From contig NZ_SMKD01000040.1 of the NCBI RefSeq assembly GCF_004348595.1, positions 1 through 41,181 on the forward strand: a stretch of DNA of 41,181 nt, in the 5' to 3' direction. The stretch's first letter is position 1. Each line of letters starts with the position of its first letter. Of the stretch, positions 7,968 to 16,017 are shown in pieces. This DNA is from Micromonospora sp. KC723. GTDB taxonomy: Bacteria; Actinomycetota; Actinomycetes; Mycobacteriales; Micromonosporaceae. A program made the translations under genes and the position numbers. The notes below the pieces were generated by a model that did not search any database, was not told where the DNA came from, and was given only the letters and a program-made list of their open reading frames with translations.

Positions 7968-9057
7968 CCATGGTCTGATTGAAGTCAACCCGCTGGAGAG
8001 CACCAAGCTCGCCAACCGCGCTTTTGGAGAGGAGAACCGAGCGCGGCTCCTCGCCGACTACTTCTCAGAAGTCGGCGATGTAGGGCCTGAAACCGCGTGG
8101 ATGCATGTCTACAAACTCCTCTTGTCGATTGACCGGACCATTGGGTTGGCCCACTGCTACGAGAGCGATAAGTGCCAGCCAGGGCGACCGTGGTACGCCC
8201 GATCCCTGGCTTTTCACGATTGGGTATCTGGCGCCTTAGGCGTTGCGCCCAGTGAGCTCGGTACCGAGATCGACTGGCTCTTTAAGAGAGCGAGCGCGGA
8301 CTTGGCGAGCTACGCTCTTCGGGCTGGACACTCTGAGAAGGTGCGCCAGCAACGGAGGCCCTATCAGGGCCGAGCCTTTCCCGAGCCCGGCGATGACCCA
8401 GAACTAATGTCCATAGTCCTCGACGGTCTGAGGCCTTGGCTGAACTCGATGCCGCCAGCCACCGCTCAACGCGTGCTTGCGGAACGCATCATGGCGTACC
8501 TCACGCACGAGAACAAGCGCAAGAACCTGATCGGCGAGGGCTTCGAAGATACCTTGGCCGCTATATTAAGACGCGTGCCTGGCATTAGCGACGCCTACAC
8601 GATCCACACTAGGGCGATGCTTCATAACTTGCCCGGCTTCCACCGCGGCCCCGTGAACGAGAAGCCTCGTCAAGTAGACCTCGCGCTGGTCCGAAAGTCC
8701 GACCAGCAGCGAACGCTAATCACCGCAAAGTGGAGCGTGCGAGCCGACCGAGAAGAGCAGTTCATGAGTGACTTCCGTGACTATGCTCGAGTGAACTTCG
8801 GCGGCGAGGCGTTCCGCTACGTACTCGTCACGAACGAGTTCGATGCAGCACGCCTGGTGCGGGCATGCGACCGGAGAGCCGAGAACAGTTTGCTACTCAC
8901 GGACGTCGTGCACGTCAACCCTAATGGGCCTAAGGTAGCTTACGCTGACGTAAGCCCGGCATCGAAGAACAAGTGCGTTGACATGCGTCGGCACATCGAG
9001 AGCCGACGCCTTTCCTCTCTCGATGACTGGCTACAGCGCCTGGTCTCCGACCACTGA
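7930..9057 (+). CDS. Putative type II restriction endonuclease, PD-(D/E)XK fold
   Basis: I chose TTG 7930 as start because GGGAGG (7915-7920) lies 9 nt upstream; the product is 375 aa. The N-terminal 200 residues are helical and unassigned. The C-terminal half carries a nuclease core: GEGFEDTL (residues 202-209, helix with Glu203/Glu206), QVDLALV (Asp250), then LITAKWSVRADREEQF with Lys267. The acidic residue usually two before Lys is Thr265, but Asp281 lies 14 residues after Lys. That recalls endonucleases of the Cfr10I/NgoMIV/BsaWI group, which use an S/T-x-K signature and a displaced downstream acid. The position directly after a methyltransferase supports a restriction role. It is convergent with vsr, overlapping it by 27 nt. 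The fold is likely; the CCGG-group assignment is tentative. Confidence 0.75.
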   Translation: MSEPHGAEPLSDDHGLIEVNPLESTKLANRAFGEENRARLLADYFSEVGDVGPETAWMHVYKLLLSIDRTIGLAHCYESDKCQPGRPWYARSLAFHDWVSGALGVAPSELGTEIDWLFKRASADLASYALRAGHSEKVRQQRRPYQGRAFPEPGDDPELMSIVLDGLRPWLNSMPPATAQRVLAERIMAYLTHENKRKNLIGEGFEDTLAAILRRVPGISDAYTIHTRAMLHNLPGFHRGPVNEKPRQVDLALVRKSDQQRTLITAKWSVRADREEQFMSDFRDYARVNFGGEAFRYVLVTNEFDAARLVRACDRRAENSLLLTDVVHVNPNGPKVAYADVSPASKNKCVDMRRHIESRRLSSLDDWLQRLVSDH

Positions 9058-9480
9058 CGGAGGGCTCCAGCCGGCGCGCTTAAGAGCCTCCAGCACCGAG
9101 TTTGTGACACGTTGGATGTCGTCCTTTACTTCGAAATCCCAGAAGCGTAGGACGGTCCAGTCAGCAGCGGCCAGCGATTCTGTAGCTATCCGGTCCCGCC
9201 TCTGAGTATTGGCTATCTTCATCTTCCAGTACTCAGAGGCGGTCTCCGGTTGAAAATGCTCAGGATGGCCGTGCCAGAAAGCGCCGTCTACGAAGATGGC
9301 GATCTTCCACCTCGTGAAAGCAATGTCCGGCTTGCCTGGAAGCAGTTTAGCGTGTAGGCGGTACCCTGTTGCACCTACCAGTCGCAGTGAGGCTCTGAGG
9401 GCAATCTCGGGCTTCGTATTCTTCGACCGAATGGCCGCCATGACCCGAGACCGCCCCTGCGTGGATAAGTGATCAGGCAC
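9031..9480 (-). CDS. vsr: Very short patch repair (Vsr) endonuclease
   Basis: A 149-aa Vsr family nickase. Visible hallmarks: SRVMAAIRSKNTKPEIALR at the N-terminus, LPGKPDIAF with the catalytic Asp, and FVDGAFWHGHPEHF. Vsr nicks 5' of the T in T:G mismatches that arise when 5-methylcytosine deaminates, so its presence fits the cytosine methyltransferase in the same island. The zinc-binding cysteines of E. coli Vsr are absent, as in the GHPEHF-type branch. The GTG start at 9480 directly abuts the stop of the upstream gene (TGA then GTG), indicating re-initiation within one operon. Its 3' end overlaps the endonuclease gene on the other strand. Confidence 0.92.
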   Translation of the reverse strand: MPDHLSTQGRSRVMAAIRSKNTKPEIALRASLRLVGATGYRLHAKLLPGKPDIAFTRWKIAIFVDGAFWHGHPEHFQPETASEYWKMKIANTQRRDRIATESLAAADWTVLRFWDFEVKDDIQRVTNSVLEALKRAGWSPPSVVGDQAL

Positions 9481-10785
9481 TCAGCTAACTCCTGTCTCGG
9501 TTCGTACCCCGGCCGCCCTGCGTGCACTTACCTGCGACCCAAGTTGCGTCTCAGGAGCGTCCTCCGCTTCCGTATCCTCGATGAGCTTGCTGAAATCGCT
9601 GCTCAGGTATTCCTGCCTGTCATACCTCAGGTCGGCAAGAAGGTCTGCCATCTCAGCACGCATTGCGTCAAATAGAGCATCGTTAGATCGCAAAGCCTCG
9701 TCGGCGTCAACCACTCTACTCATCCTGCGAGCGTGCTGGGTAAGCTCCTCACACTCGTCTACGGGTCTTGGCTCCTGAAGCAGGCCCGCCGCATCGCGCA
9801 CAGTCGGTTCTTGGGGCGTAACCCGGATGGCAAGGCTAAACATATTGGGCGCCAGCAGGTATCTGTTGACTCGATAATTCATGACGCTAACAACCCTAAA
9901 GCGGGAACTCCGGATCCCCCGGCCCACACTACATAGCCAGCTTATAAAAGCGAGCACCAGAAGCTTCGAGTACCCGTCGTGGTCGCATTCGTCCAACTCT
10001 GGCAGACCGCTTCCTTCGCCTCTCTCAAAGATGTCCTGCGCTGCGGCCTCCGCACTCGCACACTCCTCCAACCGCTCCTTCAGGGCCCGCACTAGGTTCT
10101 CTGCGTTCGACTGCCCATGATTGCTTTGAGTATCTTTTCCGAAGGTTGCCGTGAACAGCAGAAGCCAAGGCTCTTCACGCTTCGCTTGAACTCGGAGCAC
10201 GTTTTTGAGGGCTGGATAGATGGTATTATCTTGGCCCGCCGGCTCGTTGGTGGCGCTTCCGCAGAGATCCAAGTTGACAACGTCGAACGACATGCGGTTA
10301 GCCGTTGTGTAGGCCAGCGATCGGACATCTCCTAACTGCGAGAACTCATCGGGCATGACAAGGCTTTCGCGGTGCACGTTGCCACTTTTAGACAGCTCGT
10401 CTCGGCTGAGGTTGAGATAGGCGCTCTCGGCGCTTTCCCCTGTGGCCGTCCTGTCGAAGCCGAGATACCGCAACTTTAGCGCTCTCGCGGCACACTCCTC
10501 GGCGAACAGACGGACATCAAGCAAGTCGCTACCAGGTAAGCCGATGTAGCTCGCGTCCCTCCGATCACTATCCCGCCGGCACAGTTCGTTCAGAAGATCC
10601 GCGAAGGAACTGACCCACTGCTTCCGTCGGACATATTGCTTTCGCGGCCGATGCCAAGGCTTGAATTGGCGTGGAATCCCGCCGAAGGGCACGGGTCTTC
10701 CGTAGGCCGGGCCGAGGTCGTCCTTCTCCTCCTCAAACGGCAGGTCATGCTCAACGTACTCTTCATCGATTTCGTCGAAGCTCAC
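9481..10785 (-). CDS. Unrecognised 434-aa protein, possible Rossmann/methyltransferase-like fold
   Basis: I do not recognise a named family. The first 30 residues are very acidic, followed by a basic aromatic patch (FKPWHRPRKQYVRRKQW). Then come YIGLPGSDLLD (80-90, like a glycine-rich SAM-binding loop), YLGFDR (108-112, an acid at the end of strand 2) and FDVVNLDLCGS (167-177, like motif IV). LLLFTATFG (208-216) looks like the next strand. These spacings fit a class I methyltransferase-like fold with degenerate motifs. The C-terminal third is helical and charged. GTG 10785 overlaps the GHKL ATPase stop by 4 nt (GTGA), and the stop abuts the vsr start, so it is the middle gene of a tight operon and probably a partner of the ATPase or the nuclease. 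Confidence 0.7.
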   Translation of the reverse strand: MSFDEIDEEYVEHDLPFEEEKDDLGPAYGRPVPFGGIPRQFKPWHRPRKQYVRRKQWVSSFADLLNELCRRDSDRRDASYIGLPGSDLLDVRLFAEECAARALKLRYLGFDRTATGESAESAYLNLSRDELSKSGNVHRESLVMPDEFSQLGDVRSLAYTTANRMSFDVVNLDLCGSATNEPAGQDNTIYPALKNVLRVQAKREEPWLLLFTATFGKDTQSNHGQSNAENLVRALKERLEECASAEAAAQDIFERGEGSGLPELDECDHDGYSKLLVLAFISWLCSVGRGIRSSRFRVVSVMNYRVNRYLLAPNMFSLAIRVTPQEPTVRDAAGLLQEPRPVDECEELTQHARRMSRVVDADEALRSNDALFDAMRAEMADLLADLRYDRQEYLSSDFSKLIEDTEAEDAPETQLGSQVSARRAAGVRTETGVS

Positions 10786-12689
10786 GGTTCCGCCCTAAGA
10801 GCCGTGGCGATAGCGCCCATTAGGTCATTGATCTCGCTCGGCGATAGGTTCTCCAGCAGGTTGTATGCCGCAAGGATCTGCGCGATAGCTGCTACCGTCC
10901 GCCGATCTCGCTCCAAGGCGGTTGTGTCGCGCCGATCGCCAAGTACCGTCTCCGGTTGTAGTCGAATGCTGTCGACGGTTTCTTGTTGTCGTCGCAATGA
11001 CGGATAGGTCCAAGTTACAGGCGGAGGATCGCTTGATTCGTTCTGGCGGCGCTGCCAAGTTGACCGGGTCAATCGGTCGAGTTCTGCGGCGACGCCAACT
11101 GCCGCCGCTACACGACTTTCGCGCCGCTTCTTGTTTGCGATTGCCTTCTGGGTGTTGATTACCCGACCGATGGCAGCATGAAGCCAATTGGTTATGCGGC
11201 GGGCATGCGGGTGAGCTTGGTTGAACGCCTCTCGGTCAATGTTTAGTGCCGCTTCGAAGCCTTGTGTGACGTAGATCTCGCATGTCAACTGCCTGAGTCG
11301 CGTGGTTTCGGCTATCCCGTAATGCAGGAAGGTGCTGTCGAACAGTGTTCCGCTGGAGCCATGCACTCGAATGAGCGCCCCGTTGTGTTCAATCGGTGCA
11401 ACCTTCGGCGCCCACATTATATACGCAATAAATTCGAGTGACCCTCCACTACGCGCAGTGTCCGCGCCTCCAAAGTCCTCACACACCCGGTCCGCGAAAA
11501 TCAGCGGCTGCTTTAGCGCATGGCTGGTTGAGGGAAGGTTTTCTACTCTGATCGGGCGCTGGAGCTCAAGGTTGTCGACAAAAACCCTGAAGGGTTGCGC
11601 ACCTATTCCGATGTCGGCAGGCACGCCCAAATCTGCCGCTAGAGATTCTTCCGCCAGGAAGCGTGGGGGCTGGCGTCTGCTCGTCTGCAACACGTAGCGT
11701 TCAGCGTCTTCAGGCCCGACCATTAATGGGTGTGCGCCGACGTACGGAAGCGGTGCCGCTAGCGCAATTTCCCACACAGTTTGCAGGTATTTGTCGAACA
11801 AGTGTTGAATGGATGGATTACGAGCGCTACCTGTCCGCAGCTCATCCCAAACGGCGTCCACGAGAGATTTGAAGGCGGTAGCACCGTCATCGCCCTCCTT
11901 CCACGGCACTGATTCGACCGGCTGGCCCTGCTTACTTACAAGCTCCCCATGCTCAATGCGGCCGACGTGATACCGCGGTGGGCTCTCGCCATTTTGCACT
12001 CGGTACCAGCGATCAGCGTCGGACATGGTGCGCACGGTATGCGCTTGCAGGTGCGTTAATACGATGGTCGTGCCGCTTGCGTCGACATCTCGAGCAGGTA
12101 CCCGCCAAATCGAAACTAGGCCCGCTTCGTAGGGCCCATTTTCAACGTCCGAAGCCTCATCTGAAAACGTGCGAAGCCGGACCATTGCGACGGTTCGCCA
12201 TGGATCACCGGCCACCTTCGTGATAATTTGAAATGAATGTGTCAACTGCGACACGGAAAACAGGCCAATCCCGATCCGGCCGATGAGTCGCCGACCACCT
12301 GGACTCAGATAGACATTGTCGCCCTGAGTTACTCCCAGGCTTCCCCCGCTGGGCGACCGCTTGGCGCTCCCGCCAATATGCTCGATTACGTGCGCAACTA
12401 CCTCTGGGCTCATGCCATTGCCGTTGTCCGTGATGGTTATCGCCGAGAAACGTGGCCGGTCCGTCTGAATTACAACCTCGGTTGCATCAGCATCGTAGGC
12501 GTTAGAGACCAGCTCCCTCAGCGCACTCGACGGTTCACGGTAAATGCCGTCCGTAACTCGGGCAAGGACTCGCTCATCAGTCGTAAGCTTGGCCTGGACC
12601 ACGTCATGCTCGCCACGGCTGCTGGCTATCCGCTGGGCGAGTGTTTCCTCCACCACGCTAGAAGCACTACCCGATGCGACCTCAGTCAT
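10782..12689 (-). CDS. GHKL-superfamily ATPase (HATPase_c, MORC/MutL/Hsp90-like)
   Basis: A 635-aa protein with an N-terminal Bergerat-fold ATPase. The N-box is ALRELVSNAYDADA with Glu59 and Asn63, followed by TITDNGNGM (D88-x-G-x-G) and GRIGIGLFS (137-145), and a late GTTIVLTHL strand. A second beta-alpha domain follows (about 250-500), then a helical, Arg-rich C-terminal region. No kinase, nuclease or Toprim domain is visible, so it resembles MORC/MutL-type clamps that dimerise on ATP and track or compact DNA. GHKL ATPases next to restriction genes have been reported by comparative genomics. It is the first gene of a minus-strand operon with the 434-aa protein (GTGA overlap) and vsr. Confidence 0.88.
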   Translation of the reverse strand: MTEVASGSASSVVEETLAQRIASSRGEHDVVQAKLTTDERVLARVTDGIYREPSSALRELVSNAYDADATEVVIQTDRPRFSAITITDNGNGMSPEVVAHVIEHIGGSAKRSPSGGSLGVTQGDNVYLSPGGRRLIGRIGIGLFSVSQLTHSFQIITKVAGDPWRTVAMVRLRTFSDEASDVENGPYEAGLVSIWRVPARDVDASGTTIVLTHLQAHTVRTMSDADRWYRVQNGESPPRYHVGRIEHGELVSKQGQPVESVPWKEGDDGATAFKSLVDAVWDELRTGSARNPSIQHLFDKYLQTVWEIALAAPLPYVGAHPLMVGPEDAERYVLQTSRRQPPRFLAEESLAADLGVPADIGIGAQPFRVFVDNLELQRPIRVENLPSTSHALKQPLIFADRVCEDFGGADTARSGGSLEFIAYIMWAPKVAPIEHNGALIRVHGSSGTLFDSTFLHYGIAETTRLRQLTCEIYVTQGFEAALNIDREAFNQAHPHARRITNWLHAAIGRVINTQKAIANKKRRESRVAAAVGVAAELDRLTRSTWQRRQNESSDPPPVTWTYPSLRRQQETVDSIRLQPETVLGDRRDTTALERDRRTVAAIAQILAAYNLLENLSPSEINDLMGAIATALRAEP

Positions 12690-13563
12690 GACGGAATACT
12701 ACCTGCGTAGGCACCCTCCGTAGCACGGTGCAAGCGCCCTTCAGACTTCTTTCCAAATTGACATAAATCCTGCCCGTGCGGGCTATCCATCCCGTATGCC
12801 GTCCACCGGCCCTGCTAGAGAAGCGGGCTTCCGCCCGCCACGTCAAGCGGACCCTGTCCTTAGGCTTCGGAGGCTGGCGGGTGGTGCGTTGGCCTGCTCG
12901 GCTTGCCCGGGTGGATGGGGAGGCGGGATGGCCCAGCCCAACCACCCATGGAATCCGCCCCGTTGACAGAGCCCCGGCCTTACTGGCGCCGGGGCACCTC
13001 CGCCAGAAGCGCAATGATCACAACCCCGTGACCGGTGCCAGTTCGCCACCGGCCGGCGGGCGCTCTCCTGCGCCGCGTGGGCTCGTGGCCGCGCGGCGCG
13101 GCCGGCTGCCGGCCCACCCTCCTCCGGTCAACGGGCCTGTCGGTCTGCGGCGTCCTCCGGGCTTACCACCGTCCGCGCCAACTGCTGGGCGTCAGGCATG
13201 TCGGCCGCAGAGCGGTAGCAGCCGGCGCGCGCCCATGCAGCGGCGCGTGCGGCCGATGCGGGCCGCCCTCAGGGAATACAGAAGCTACGAGCCTCAGCTC
13301 ATCAAATACTCCGCTCCATGGAGCTGGCTATTCAGTGGCAAGCCGCGTAGCGGCGCGGCAGCGATCGCCCTGCCATCGGTATCCGCCACCCCGCTCGCGA
13401 TCGTCACGGCATGTTTGACCGTAAGCCTGCCCATCCTGCCCCGCCGGCGTGCCGGCCGATGCCGGCCGGAGGCCGCCAGCAGGCCGAGTGCGCCGGGCGG
13501 GGCCGCGCATGCGCGGCCCTTGATCCTAATGAGATTGTTTCGGCAGTGGTGAGGAAGAGGTCG
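12690..13563. other. Hairpin-rich non-coding region of the element
   Basis: About 870 bp without a convincing gene. Several perfect dyads are present: GCCCG-TG-CGGGC (12772-12783), GCGGGC-TTCC-GCCCGC (12823-12838), GCCCCGGC with GCCGGGGC around 9 nt (12971-12995), GCTCCATGGAGC (13313-13324) and GCCGC-GTA-GCGGC (13342-13354). None has a U-tract. The left part must hold the promoter of the GHKL operon. The rest could be a transcription barrier, an origin or transfer site, or decayed DNA between cargo and backbone. A long plus-strand frame here has poor third-position bias and no recognisable protein. Confidence 0.5.
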
Positions 13564-13932
13564 CTACCCCCGGTCAGCGACCACCCGACGAAGCCGTTCC
13601 ACAGCCGCGAAGACTTGTTGTTCTGGGCCAGGCCGGCTTGGTCGCCACTCGGTTAGCACAGGTCGCACCGCTTCGGCGAGCACCGGGAGGCCGTCAGCGG
13701 TCTGCGGATTAGGAAGCACCTCAAGCTCCGCAATCGCGCTCACGGTTGTCTGGTAGCGGTGGACGTTCGTCGGAGTGTCTGGCCAGTCTGAGGCGTGCCG
13801 CCACTCCTGTACTCGGGCCAGGACTTCGGCTGCGGCAGCTCGGATCAGGTCCGCGCGTTCACCCGGGGTAAGTCTGGATCGAGGGTGTTGGCTGTTGGAG
13901 GGGTCTTGCGGCGGCGTGTCGGCGTCGCGCAT
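13564..13932 (-). CDS. Hypothetical protein, 122 aa
   Basis: A small soluble protein from ATG 13932. It has a polar N-terminus and a helix GERADLIRAAAAEVLARVQEW, then a repetitive helical region rich in Val, Ala and Leu ending RLRRVVADRG. No membrane segment or catalytic motif is visible and I recognise no family. It is the last of three minus-strand genes (XRE/TPR regulator, GNAT, this one), separated from the GNAT gene by 65 bp. Confidence 0.6.
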   Translation of the reverse strand: MRDADTPPQDPSNSQHPRSRLTPGERADLIRAAAAEVLARVQEWRHASDWPDTPTNVHRYQTTVSAIAELEVLPNPQTADGLPVLAEAVRPVLTEWRPSRPGPEQQVFAAVERLRRVVADRG

Positions 13933-13997
13933 GGCGGCGATCGTACCGGTCCCATGATCACCATGGCTCGGCCTTGCTGCCGCAGCACAGGAGGCGG

Positions 13998-14543
13998 TCA
14001 GCCTGCGGTGGTGTTCCGCTCCTGGCCGAGGATGGAGTAGAGCAGGGAGTCTCGCCAGGCGCCGTTGGTGAAGACGTGATCGCGTAGGCGACCTTCGTAC
14101 TGCATGCCGAGCCGTTTGGCGACGGCGATCGAGGCGGCATTGTCGGGGCCGATGGCTGCGGTAATGCGGTGTAGCTTCAGCTCCTCGAAGCCGAAGTTGA
14201 CGATGGTACGGGCAGCGTCGGTGGCGTAGCCGTGGCCCCAGTGGTCGGCGTTGATGGCGTACCCGAGTTTGGCGGCCTGGTGGCCGGTGAGTCCGAGTCG
14301 GGCAAACCCGATCATGCGGTCTGCGGCGTCTGCCACGGCTAGGTAGTACTCGGTGCGAGGGTCGAGCTGCGCCCGGGTCACGGCGCCTTCGATCATCGCG
14401 ACGGTGCCGTCCTGGTCGCGGCTGTCGAATGAGAGCCACTGGGTCACCCGGTCGTCGCCGACGATCGCCAAGGCGTCGGTCGCGTCATCGGGTCGCATTT
14501 CGCGGAGGGTGATGACGCGGCCGGGGATGGTGATCGGGTACAT
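13998..14543 (-). CDS. GNAT-family N-acetyltransferase (RimJ/RimL-like)
   Basis: A 181-aa acetyltransferase using acetyl-CoA. Seen: ITLREMRPDDATDALAIV at the start, YYLAVADAADRMIGFARLGL (strands 3-4), then KLGYAINADHWGHGYATDAA, where W-G-H-G-Y-A-T is the acetyl-CoA pyrophosphate loop of the RimJ/RimL subfamily. DNAASIAVAKRLGMQYEG is the C-terminal signature helix. Targets in this group include protein N-termini and amino-group-containing antibiotics; none can be chosen here. The start is ATG 14543, 14 bp after the upstream regulator stop, so the two are cotranscribed. It is cargo on the element. Confidence 0.85.
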   Translation of the reverse strand: MYPITIPGRVITLREMRPDDATDALAIVGDDRVTQWLSFDSRDQDGTVAMIEGAVTRAQLDPRTEYYLAVADAADRMIGFARLGLTGHQAAKLGYAINADHWGHGYATDAARTIVNFGFEELKLHRITAAIGPDNAASIAVAKRLGMQYEGRLRDHVFTNGAWRDSLLYSILGQERNTTAG

Positions 14544-14557
14544 GCGCTGATGGTGCC

Positions 14558-15868
14558 TTATCGAGGGAGGGCGTTGGCGGGGGTGTGGGTGAAGTGTTCG
14601 ATGCCGTCGATGAGGTCGCGGGCGTCGTTGGCGTGGCCGGCGCGGGTAATGGCTTGGTGGACGCGTCGGACAGAGTGAACGATTCCGTTGATGCGCTGGT
14701 CGGCGGGGAGGTCGAGTACGGGGGCGAGGGCGTCTTCGGCGGCGTCGAGTTCGCCGTTGGCGACGCGGGCGATGGCGAGGTTGGTGTGTGAGCCGGCTTG
14801 GTCGCCGAAGGCCCATGCGGGGTCGTAGCGGTCGGAGTATGCCTGGACGGCTTGCAGGGCGTAGCGCTCGGTGGTGGCGGCTTCGTCGGGGAGCCAGGCG
14901 AGGGCGTCGCTGGCGTAGTAGAGGGTGCGGGGCTGGTTGAAGGTGCAGATGCCGCCCATTTCGTCCATCTCGTCGGGCCGTACCCGGGACCAGGCGTCTT
15001 CGGCCTCGTGGATGGCGGCTTTGGCCTGGTCGGCGTTGCCGAGTGCGGCGTAGGCGCGGGCGGCGCTGGCGGGAAGCCAGACGGCGGAGGTGCCGCCGGC
15101 TTGGGTGGCGTACTCGCGTCCGGCTTCGGCGTAGCGGACGGCTTCGGCGTACCGGCCGGCCCAGTAGGCGACGAGGGATTGCAGGCCGCGGAGCCAGGCC
15201 TGCAGGCCGGGGTGGGCGGCCTGGTCGGCGCAGAGCACGGCGGTCCGGGCTTGCAGCATGGCGGAGTGCGGGTCGGCCATGTCGTGGGAGACCTTGGCGA
15301 GTAGGCCGCTAGTGATGCCGGCGAGGAAGTGAAGGTCCCGTGACTGTGCTGGTTGTTGGCGGCGTTCGAGCAGGGTGAACAGGGTGTCTTGGGTCTCGAC
15401 CAGGTCCGGCAGGATCTGGCTGATCGGGCGTTGCGGGTAGGCCAGGGCGAGGCGCTGTACGTCCTCGGTGAGCTGGTCGATGGCTGCCGGTGAGGTGGAC
15501 TCGGCGGCGAGCATGGCGTAGTGGCGGGCGCGTTGTGCGGCCATGGCGAGGAGGTTCCTTTCCGGGCCGGCGCCGAAGGGCTCGACAATGAGCTGTCGGC
15601 CCGGCGCAGGGGTCAACTGGTGGGGTGCCCAGGGACGCTGCAACTCATCGACGGTCTTGCCGAACATGGCCTGCAACGCACGCCGCGTGGCGGGGGTCGA
15701 TGAGGTCAAGTCCCGTTCACCGCGTGCCAGCCGGCCGAGGTGCCGAGCGCTGATCGCCGCGCGGGGGTCCATGCGGCTGAACTCGTCGGCCAGTTCCTCG
15801 TACGTACGGTCGCTCTGCTGGATCAGGTACTCCAGCACGGTGCGAGGTTCGCGGCGGTCTCGGGCCAT
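14558..15868 (-). CDS. XRE-type regulator with TPR-like C-terminal domain
   Basis: A 436-aa regulator. Residues about 10-75 form an XRE-like helix-turn-helix (TYEELADEFSRMDPRAAISARHLGRLARG), followed by a long alpha-helical region with TPR-like repeats such as GRYAEAVRYAEAGREYA, GNADQAKAAIHEAEDAW and NGELDAAEDAL. This architecture is common in actinobacteria, where the repeats bind a peptide or small ligand and gate DNA binding. AGGAAGG precedes the ATG. It heads a minus-strand operon with the GNAT gene and is divergent from the backbone genes starting at 16018, so it may control both sides. Confidence 0.85.
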   Translation of the reverse strand: MARDRREPRTVLEYLIQQSDRTYEELADEFSRMDPRAAISARHLGRLARGERDLTSSTPATRRALQAMFGKTVDELQRPWAPHQLTPAPGRQLIVEPFGAGPERNLLAMAAQRARHYAMLAAESTSPAAIDQLTEDVQRLALAYPQRPISQILPDLVETQDTLFTLLERRQQPAQSRDLHFLAGITSGLLAKVSHDMADPHSAMLQARTAVLCADQAAHPGLQAWLRGLQSLVAYWAGRYAEAVRYAEAGREYATQAGGTSAVWLPASAARAYAALGNADQAKAAIHEAEDAWSRVRPDEMDEMGGICTFNQPRTLYYASDALAWLPDEAATTERYALQAVQAYSDRYDPAWAFGDQAGSHTNLAIARVANGELDAAEDALAPVLDLPADQRINGIVHSVRRVHQAITRAGHANDARDLIDGIEHFTHTPANALPR

Positions 15869-16017
15869 CGTCGATGCCTTCCTGATGGGCTATCTCCACG
15901 CTCGCCTGTCGGAGGTCCTGAACTCAACGCAGGTCCTCATGGTGTCCGCTCGATGTCCGCCAGAGGTGCTGATTCGGTCCTCGATCGGTCTCCGCCACCG
16001 GGTGTTCTATCTCCACC

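Noticed and set aside
6606..12689. Reading the island as a BREX or DISARM system
   Set aside because: No PglZ, Lon-like protease, SNF2/DUF1998 helicase or phospholipase D gene is present; only a methyltransferase is shared.
12776..13552. 258-aa plus-strand frame in the gap after the GHKL gene
   Set aside because: Third codon positions are mixed, without the G/C bias of neighbouring genes, the protein is Pro/Arg/Ala-rich and no motif is seen.
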